DNA of 64,000 nucleotides from Eumeta japonica (Eukaryota; Arthropoda; Insecta; Lepidoptera; Psychidae): the NCBI GenBank assembly GCA_005406025.1, contig BGZK01000533.1, positions 62,001 through 126,000 of the forward strand, written 5' to 3'. A program made the position numbers and the translations under genes. Numbering within the stretch: the first letter of the stretch is position 1; the number at the start of each line of letters is the position of its first letter. The notes under the pieces were generated by a model, which made no database searches, was not told where the DNA came from, and saw only the letters and a program-made list of their open reading frames with translations. Of this stretch, positions 57,717 to 64,000 are shown in pieces.

Positions 57717-59527
57717 CAAAGGCGGCTCATCTTAAAGAGCGCTGGTGCAGTGCACTCCCACAAAAATTAAGTAATAAATATATTTCTTTATGTTAACTTA
57801 TATACATTCTACTATACCTGCCTATGCACTCATAATAACAGATTACTAGAAACTACCTACGCGTATTAAGTTGAAAGTTCTCTAACATATTTGGTGTTAA
57901 GTTGCAACGAGTGGAGCGCCAGCGATTGCGCTCCTATGGAGCAAATTTTAGTACAATCTCTTGCACTGTATTCAAGGAGTGCGAAAGAGAAACATCGACA
58001 CGGTTCGACGCGTGAAACAAAAGATTTTGTATGAGAAATGAACTTCATCTGGAGCGCCGCTCTTGCGCTACGTTGCCAGATCGCGGTGTGATGGCGACTC
58101 GCCATTGACAATTTGACATATGTGGCCATGGCGAATGACTCGCGGAGAAATGCGTTGTTGCCGTCCATCATGTAAACAAACAAACGTGTATTTTAAACCG
58201 GTCATTAGTGTCGTGTCGTGTGTCGGTTTGTTGGTTATTTTACGGTAGTTTCTTGTAATTTACGTATTAAAAATAGTTTGTGCGCAACGTTTGTGTTAAA
58301 AATGGAACAATACAATGTGACTTTTATTAAACATTGTGAAAAAACTCTAGAAATGCCTCTCGAACTGAAAGCTAAGGGACCACCACGGCCTGAAATTGCA
58401 CTTACTCAAAAATGTCGTTCGAAAACTAAAACTTATACGCGTGCTTTTAAATCTGAACAATATATCAAAACACCTTGGTTGTGTGGTTGTGAAGACAGTA
58501 ATAAATTATTTTGTTTCCCGTACTCGGGAAACAAAATACCTGCCGCTCCACAGACGAAATGGAATTATAATACACGTACAGTGAAAGCTACACACGATAA
58601 TTTAGAGCCTCTGAAAGAGTGTATGCAGGCAATAATGGACATCATAACAGTGATCCCAATAGCTACAATCAAGCTCAATCGCTCCTTTCGTATTCAAATA
58701 ATGAAAACTTTTTGTATTGGCTGAACTTTCATGCGACGCTTATGCCGCATTGTGAAATGTTGTTTAAATTTTTACAGTCTCGATCACTTGACTCGATTAA
58801 AATCATGAATGAAATCAGTAAATTCTAAAGAGCCTTAAACGAGTTACGTGATGCAGTTCCACCACCTTCGCCGAAGAAAAAACGTCGTCCTGATGACGTA
58901 AATCATTCAGTTATGAGAAAAAAAGTATGTGACGTATTAAGAGTGCAGATTAAAGACAGATTTATACATACGAACCATTTGTTGGCTTCTAAATTGTTCT
59001 ACACAGATAGATTTGCGGACTACAATAAGAGTTTTCCTGAAGATGATTTTAAAAAAATGGTAAACACTTACAATTTCCTAGAAAAAACCAAACTAAAAAA
59101 TGAGTTGTTAGTAATTTATAGCAGAGAAGATTTTCACAATGCTGACGGCGCCGTTGCTTTACTTCAATATTTTATGGAATTTTCATTAGAATCTGTATTT
59201 GCTGAAAGCATGAAGCTTTTAAATATTGTATGCACTATTCCTATGACCTCAGTAGAAAGTGAACGCTGTTTTTCGACGTTAAATAAAGTAAAAACGTTTA
59301 CGCGCAATACTATGGCGCAAGAACGTCTTAATGCGTTATGTATGATAAGCATAGAAAAACACTTAATTAATTCAATATCAGATTTTCACAAGAAAGTAAT
59401 AGATGTCTTCGCTCGCCAAAAAGACCGGCGAATTGATTTTTTATATTAATAAAGTTAATGGTAAGATCTTGTTTTTTGGTTTTATTTTTATTGAACACCC
59501 ATAAAAATATGTCACGAGCCGCCTCTG
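57717..59527 (+). mobile_element. hAT transposon, 1811 bp, complete ends, internally deleted
   Basis: The left end is CAAAGGCGGCTCAT and the right end, inverted, CAGAGGCGGCTCGT (12 of 14 matching), flanked by a perfect 8-bp duplication. Subterminal GGTGCAGTGCACTCC on the left is a palindrome-containing motif often seen in this group. The element encodes a truncated ZMYM1-like hAT transposase in the same orientation (58302-59449). The exact duplication indicates a relatively young insertion, yet the coding region has a large deletion, a frameshift and a stop. It could only have moved using transposase supplied from elsewhere. Confidence 0.9.
58302..59449 (+). pseudogene. hAT (ZMYM1-like) transposase, internally deleted and frameshifted
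   Basis: ATG at 58302 opens an N-terminal segment with a TTF-type zinc finger at residues 35-80 or so (RPEIALTQ, YTRAF, WLCGC, LFCFP). It then jumps directly to WNYNTRTVKATHDN. In full-length relatives (usually 700-800 residues) that block lies far downstream, so the DUF4371 and most of the RNase-H-like catalytic region are deleted near 58550. A frameshift near 58637 moves the reading to the next frame (HHNSDPNSYN, LNFHATLMPHCEMLF), and a TAA at 58826-58828 interrupts it. The C-terminal part from about 58829 is intact, with the hAT dimerisation domain (IPMTSVESERCFSTLNKVKT, QERLNALCMISIEKHL), ending at 59447-59449. It cannot encode an active enzyme. Whether the zinc finger or the dimer domain is still expressed is unknown. 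Confidence 0.9.
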
Positions 59528-59535
59528 CTGTTTAG
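59528..59535. repeat. Right target-site duplication of the hAT element
   Basis: CTGTTTAG, a perfect match to 57709-57716. Confidence 0.9.
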
Positions 59536-59916
59536 TAATATAACATCTTTTAATACGTCAGATTTTCGTCGTCCAGCCGCAGAGGTACACCTTCCACAAT
59601 ATTATTTCAGATTAAGAAATTTTGCAGTTCTCAATACAATTTATCTGACCAGATTGAAACCTTGAGCCCCTCACACTGGCTCAGTATAGCGTATTAGTCG
59701 CCGTTACCGTTGCCACTAATGACAATGTCGTTCACCACCGTCGATTGAATGTGCTGTCTGAGAAATGGAACAAGTGGTGTGATTTGGATGAGTTGAAAGC
59801 TCATTGGTCAATCTGCTCGTAATCATGATTCGAACTCCTTCCTGTAGATCGACTGGTAAACCGTAGCTGTTTTTTTGAATTGAACACTTCTATAGGCAGG
59901 TTTGGATGGCGAGTAA
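59536..59916. other. Spacer
   Basis: GC-balanced but frame-poor. GAGCCCCTCACACTGGCTC near 59667 resembles a motif at 55525 (low confidence). No gene. Confidence 0.4.
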
Positions 59917-60093
59917 TTGTATCCAAGTTATGAGCGACATGATCATGTGACGTTTAACACTGTTTTTGTTTCATATTTAAGATACAATAAGCCTATTGTA
60001 TCGTTTTTCGATTATAATGAAACGATTGAAAGTACAAATAACTTGCATATTGTAGAAGTGAGTGATAATGATGCAGAGAATGAAATAAATTGA
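59917..60093 (+). CDS. Short coding-like frame, 58 codons, possible remnant
   Basis: Without an ATG at its start, the frame reads YPSYERHDHVTFNTVFVSYL, then RYNKPIVSFFDYNETIES, then NNLHIVEVSDNDAENEIN to TGA at 60091-60093. The acidic C-terminus and varied residues look more protein-like than the AT-rich surroundings. AATAAA motifs occur at 60084 and near 60202. No family recognised. It may be the last exon or a decayed transposon ORF. Confidence 0.22.
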   Translation: MYPSYERHDHVTFNTVFVSYLRYNKPIVSFFDYNETIESTNNLHIVEVSDNDAENEIN

Positions 60094-61008
60094 ATACAGA
60101 TGTTATGTACATAGATAACAAAAATGAATATTCGTTATTATGTTAATTAAGTTGTATTTATATTTAATACTGGGCTTGCGAAGCTCATGTGTTTTGGTAA
60201 TAAATAAACCAAATGAAAATAAATATAATTGTTGCTTGGAGCGCCAATCGATGTCAAAACCAGACCAATGTAAACAGTTTTAATTTACAAATTTTAATTC
60301 ATGATAAAGTTATTAATTTGAATATAAAAACAACTACTTTTATATCATGGTTTTAAGTTTTCAATTCTGTTGGCGTTCCTCACAATTGCTTTGTTTTCTG
60401 TTTGGTCCTATTTGGTACTTTTGTCCACGATTGTACGTATCAGTTTTGGCTACTTACTACTTATTTCTTTTCTGTGGATAAGTTTTAAGAGCATTGTGCT
60501 AAAATCCATCCAAGCTCAGATGTTGCGTCGCTCTTTTTTGATTGCCCACGTGAAAAAAGACAAGTTTCACTTCACACGATAACAAAAAATACTGCATTTT
60601 TTTGCTGATTTATTAATGCACAAAAGCGTTAATTGTTTTACTTACAAATTAACTAACAGAATAATCTTTTTTTTTCATGTATTTCACATTTTTTTCGTGG
60701 CTCATTTCATTGTACGTAAGATTAAACAAGGTTAGTGTAAACGGAGTTATCTTCAGTCGAGTTTTCCATACGTAGAATTTATACAACGACTCATTTAGGT
60801 TACGCTTGTGACCACTGAACTTTGTAACACCTTCAAACTCGTAATCATAAACGACTGAAACTTTTGATGTTTCTATTTCTACAAATTAGGGTGGTTGTAA
60901 AGGAAATTGGGGGAAGTGCACATAAAATATAAAAAAAAAATCTATTTTCATCACCGTATGAACAGTACTGTAATGCCTGTAGATTTTTTAGGGATTATAC
61001 GCAAATTA
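60094..61008. other. AT-rich spacer
   Basis: No supported gene. A 70-codon frame at 60370-60582 is Leu/Ile/Ser/Phe-rich, without an ATG start, and not convincing. Confidence 0.5.
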
Positions 61009-61250
61009 GAGACCATCCATAAATTACGTCACACTTATTGCGGTCAACGAAATGTGACAATACGGGACAAGGGGCAGTTCAAAAGCTTTGTCACATCAAA
61101 TACAAAAGCAAAAAATGGTTTATGTCTTTTGTTTTGTCCATAATTTAAAGTATTTTGAAAAAAAAATGGTAAAAACAAGGGTGGAGGGGGGGGGGGGTAT
61201 CAAAACCTTATAATTTATGTAGTTATATAACGTAATTTATGAATGGCCCC
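61009..61250. mobile_element. PIF/Harbinger-like MITE, 242 bp, TTA target duplication
   Basis: The left end GAGACCATCCATAAATTACG and the inverse of the right end GGGGCCATTCATAAATTACG match at 17 of 20 positions and continue with lower identity. TTA flanks both sides (61006-61008 and 61251-61253), the 3-bp duplication usual for PIF/Harbinger. The interior has AATGTGACAATACGGGAC and a G12 run (about 61187-61198), as in GGGGGAGGGG-bearing insect MITEs. No coding capacity. Confidence 0.75.
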
Positions 61251-61420
61251 TTACATGCCTAATGCGATTTAGATAAAGGGAGTCTAGTCAGGCCCAATAC
61301 GCAATAAATAAACTGTCATACTTCAATAAATACATCTTTTTCCCATAACTCTAAATAGTCTTTGCCATTTTATTTGGTAGGTGCACTTGTATAATGTATA
61401 AAAGTTCGAATATTGTCGTT

Positions 61421-61465
61421 TTGTTTGATACAAAAGAAAATATACTTTTTTTTTGTATCAAACAA
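61421..61465. repeat. Perfect 15-bp hairpin
   Basis: TTGTTTGATACAAAA (61421-61435) and TTTTGTATCAAACAA (61451-61465) flank a 15-base loop. Possibly the fused ends of a small DNA element. Confidence 0.75.
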
Positions 61466-61768
61466 TGTTATGAGACGCCAATGACTTCTATACGTTTACG
61501 AAACTGGCATTCAAAAGCAATGAATTCCCCGTGCGTCCCAATTTATTCTAACAGAAATAAACATCAAAGCGGAATATTCAACGGCATCCCCTACTATAGG
61601 CCACGGAGTACATTCAAAAGCAAAGGAAGAGTCGCCTAAACCGCGAGTTCTTTTGATAAAGGCACAGAATAGAGAACACTTACAATCACTTAACGTCCTT
61701 TCGTCGTATCGCCACATTTTTTTTTTCGTCTCCCGCGTTCCCGCGACGTGTGTGTACGCTTACAGCGG

Positions 61769-61838
61769 ATGCCCGAGGTGCGGGCGCACGCGCCAAATCC
61801 CTTCCCAGTCTCGCTGATTGACGGTGTTCGTTCCCAAA
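61769..61838 (+). CDS. Candidate first coding exon of a gene running off the right edge
   Basis: A GC-rich, CpG-rich island (61700-61840) in AT-rich DNA ends in GTTCCCAAA|GTAAGT, a strong donor with GT at 61839. An ATG at 61769 (CAGCGGATGCCC) opens a frame through the donor: MPEVRAHAPNPF, VSLIDGVRSQ, then one base over (phase 1). The next good splice pair downstream (62833-62878) has an open frame that needs exactly phase 1 on entry. The joined product is about 38 residues before the next donor. No family recognised. The island may instead be a non-coding first exon. Confidence 0.4.
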
Positions 61839-61840
61839 GT

Positions 61841-62832
61841 AAGTTTTTTTTTTCCTTTCTCGTGAAAAATTCGAATGTGATATATGCAAAGGTGTCGGAT
61901 CCCTAATCTTCTAGGAGTTTTGATGGATATTAACTTCTTGATCGGTGTTCATCATTGATGTCACATTCAAGGTTCATTTTTCATGTGATTATTCAGCATA
62001 GTTGCTGGTTGTAGAGCATTCATATAAGAAAATTAAAATAGAAATTAAATTTCGCTACAGCAAAATGAACCGTGATTGCTAGCGCATTGACTCATTTCAT
62101 TATAGTTTAATGAAAAGCTTATGATTGTATAGGGAGGAACCTTTCGACGAAAGTAGAAATTGGATTTGATGGTCTATTTTTAGCTGACATTAAAAAAAGG
62201 AGATTCTATATTCAAAAAGCACATATTATTAAAATTAACACATTTAAGTTTTATTTTGCGACGAAACTCTAACGGCTTCCGAAATAACTAGAATTTTCTA
62301 CTCGATGTAGATCCATTTGAAATAAAGATCCCGCAAAATTAAATAAAATAAATTAATAAAAAACACAAACGTTATGCATGTTTTAGAACATATTGTATTA
62401 CTAAACATGAATCATACTGGCAAAAGTATCTGTATTCACGGAAATTATTATTTAAATGGAAATAATTTTACACTTCCGTTCTACACTTGTTATTCCGTAA
62501 CAAATAGTATAAGATTTTTTCGTACAAAATCCTTACCTTACAAAAAGTCCTTTATCGTCCCTCGGCATTTAATGCACTGACTAAACGTACAAGATAAAAC
62601 CTCCCTTCACGTAGCACACAGCCTCTTGGGCACGCCACCTAAACCACTCGCGAAGGCGAACGTGGTAAGGATACTCTATTGAGTTTTCTCCCTTGCCTTG
62701 CCCTAAAAAAGGCGTGAAGTCTTTTCTTTAGTACTCGAGAGGCTTGTAGCTGCTTTTTAGTACCTACGCTTTTATTGTGTCATGCTACGTTATTGCATCT
62801 AATGCTAATGTTTGCATTTTATTTTGTTTCAG
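61841..62832 (+). other. Putative intron between the two candidate exons
   Basis: AT-rich, with a GC-balanced block near 62590-62720 (CACGCCACCTAAACCACTCG). No other ORF of note. A 68-codon frame at 62374-62580 is not supported. Confidence 0.35.
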
Positions 62833-62878
62833 ATGAAGCAAAGCCTTTGAAAGCAAATCTTTTTGTAATCCAGATAAG
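62833..62878 (+). CDS. Candidate 46-base internal exon
   Basis: Branch-point-like GCTAATG and a T-rich tract (CATTTTATTTTGTTTCAG, ending 62832) form a near-ideal acceptor. The donor AAG|GTAAGA follows at 62879. Only one of three frames is open. It reads EAKPLKANLFVIQI, entering in phase 1 and leaving in phase 2. This agrees with the phase-1 donor at 61838 and implies a 994-base intron. Microexon-sized. The next exon would lie beyond 64000. I do not recognise the peptide. Confidence 0.45.
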
Positions 62879-63149
62879 GTAAGAAACGTTTTGAAAAATC
62901 ACACGTTCTGAATCATTATATCTTGTTCCTCAGATTACAATTACGATGTAAGATTTTCAAAAAATAAAAACAATGTGTTTTTTTCATTATTGTGAACAAA
63001 AATACGAAAGGAAGTGAAGGGGTAGTATTGCACTAGCTGCTTTAAAATGTTAATGTAAGTGTGTGCGTCCTAACATAAGAAGCCCATACAAAAAGTGTAC
63101 TTTGAGCGTACATTTTCCTTTACTTATAATAATAGGCGATAAACAGAGA

Positions 63150-63515
63150 TAAGTGGAGAAAAATGGAGGAGGCCTTTACTTAGTAGAGAGATCCTAAATA
63201 ACATTAATAAAAATTGTAAACAAATAATTATAATTAATATAATACATTAATAAATTAAATGCAAAATCTCCTGAGTAAAATAATGAATTAATTAATTAAA
63301 ATTCAATATTAAAATATGTGGGATATAATTTCTGTATTAAATAAAAATAAAATAAATGATAAATTAAATTTTATAGTAACTAAAAATGTAATAATTAAAT
63401 GTTAATCAAATCAAATATTGTAAATGAAACTGTTACAATATTTTATTGTAATTGCATGTTATTAAGGAATAAATAAGGCTTTGATAAATAAATAAATAAA
63501 TAAATAATAATAATA
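63150..63515 (+). mobile_element. LINE 3' end with (AAAT)n tail
   Basis: GGAGAAAAATGGAGGAGGCC at 63150 resembles the last codons of a LINE ORF2. AT-rich UTR follows, then the terminal GGAATAAATAAGGCTTTGAT with an (AAAT)n run at 63484-63508. The terminal AATAAAGGCTTT-like end with a simple-repeat tail is typical of lepidopteran LINEs. Confidence 0.5.
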
Positions 63516-63639
63516 TCCAGTAATGATGATATTATAGTGGCTGTTGACTACATAAATAGTGGCGATGACAATGATTATGCATGTATGACGATAAGAAAGG
63601 TCACCAAAATTATACTATATTAATGTCTACATATAAATA

Positions 63640-63960
63640 TATAATGAAAATACGTACGTAGTTTTTAAAAATTACACTTGAAGGGGGTAAAATAGGGTAT
63701 GAAATGTACCAAAATTCAAAACCGTTAAAGCTATTTGTCAACATTTATATTTTAGCTAATCATTAGTCATAAAAAATAATGACATACATAATTCTTAAAA
63801 ATAACCCTAAAAGAGGTGAAATAAGACATGAAACTTTTTAGACGTAAATATATACATATAAAAACCAAAACTGTTAAAGCTATTAACAACATAATTTATA
63901 TTTTAACTGCTTATTACAAATGAAAAATAACGAGTTGTCTATATATATTTATAAAGACAA
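63640..63960 (+). repeat. Second locus of the degenerate tandem-subunit repeat
   Basis: Two-plus subunits: AAACCGTTAAAGCTATTTGT, TTTTAGCTAATCATTAGTCA, AATAACCCTAAAAGAGGTG, then AAACTGTTAAAGCTATTAAC, TTTTAACTGCTTATTAC. Same order of blocks as 16956-17640. The window ends near or within the element. A (TATATA)-containing inverted pair (ACGAGTTGTC ... GACAACTCGT) lies at 63930-63965. Confidence 0.6.
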
Positions 63961-64000
63961 CTCGTTTGTATACTATATATTGTAACTTATAAGAAAATTT

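Noticed and set aside
57866..58183. 105-codon minus-strand frame within the hAT element
   Set aside because: It is in the 5' non-coding region of the transposon, opposite to its transposase, with no known domain.
60370..60582. 70-codon Leu/Ile-rich frame resembling a membrane protein
   Set aside because: No ATG at the start; hydrophobicity follows from T-rich DNA.

Overview
The window is 64 kb of AT-rich, intron- and repeat-dominated animal DNA with no operons, RBS-led genes or prokaryotic features. Several dispersed repeats point to a lepidopteran (moth or butterfly). These are RTE-type LINE 3' ends carrying the 'CAGTGGACGTC' signature, a repeat with a 'CTGGCCAAGAGC' head and a 'GGTTCCG...CGGAACCCTAAAAA' tail, 'GCGGCTTCGCCCGCG' elements, and the 'AAGGCCAGCAACGCACT' retroelement tail. 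That assignment rests on remembered families and has not been searched.

No complete, recognised host gene is present. Probable gene pieces sit at the two edges. At the left edge (1-50, + strand) there is a GC-rich C-terminal coding tail with a poly(A) signal, and at 223-523 (- strand) a possible terminal exon facing it. At the right edge (61769-61838 and 62833-62878, + strand) two short exons with strong splice sites and compatible phase look like the 5' end of a gene that runs out of the window. In between there are three unrecognised small ORFs that look more coding-like than their surroundings (22536-22802 +, 37179-37739 -, 38734-38988 +). There are also several GC-rich islands, some ending in strong splice donors, that could be non-coding first exons or conserved regulatory elements.

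Most of what can be identified is mobile-element debris. At 1-8 kb there is an unclassified 1.7 kb TIR element carrying a nested hAT MITE, then a retroelement tail and a tRNA-like SINE. At 8-20 kb there is a large (CA)n microsatellite, two RTE 3' ends, a 1.5 kb long-inverted-repeat (foldback) element, and a mariner pseudogene truncated by a (GT)n-bearing repeat. At 20-40 kb there is a LINE reverse-transcriptase fragment, a SINE remnant, two kinds of degenerate tandem repeat, one copy of a two-copy dispersed element and a Penelope-like RT fragment. At 41.8-45.3 kb there is a satellite of about 25 units of about 140 bp with internal multi-unit duplication. At 48-52 kb the second copy of the dispersed element lies among further repeats. 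At 57.7-59.5 kb there is a hAT transposon with a perfect 8-bp target-site duplication and an internally deleted, frameshifted transposase. At 61.0 kb there is a PIF/Harbinger-like MITE with a TTA duplication, and at 63.2 kb another LINE 3' end.

The strongest calls are the hAT element, the satellite, the foldback, the mariner, the Penelope-like RT and the RTE pieces. Host-gene calls are tentative because single exons cannot be confirmed by eye.
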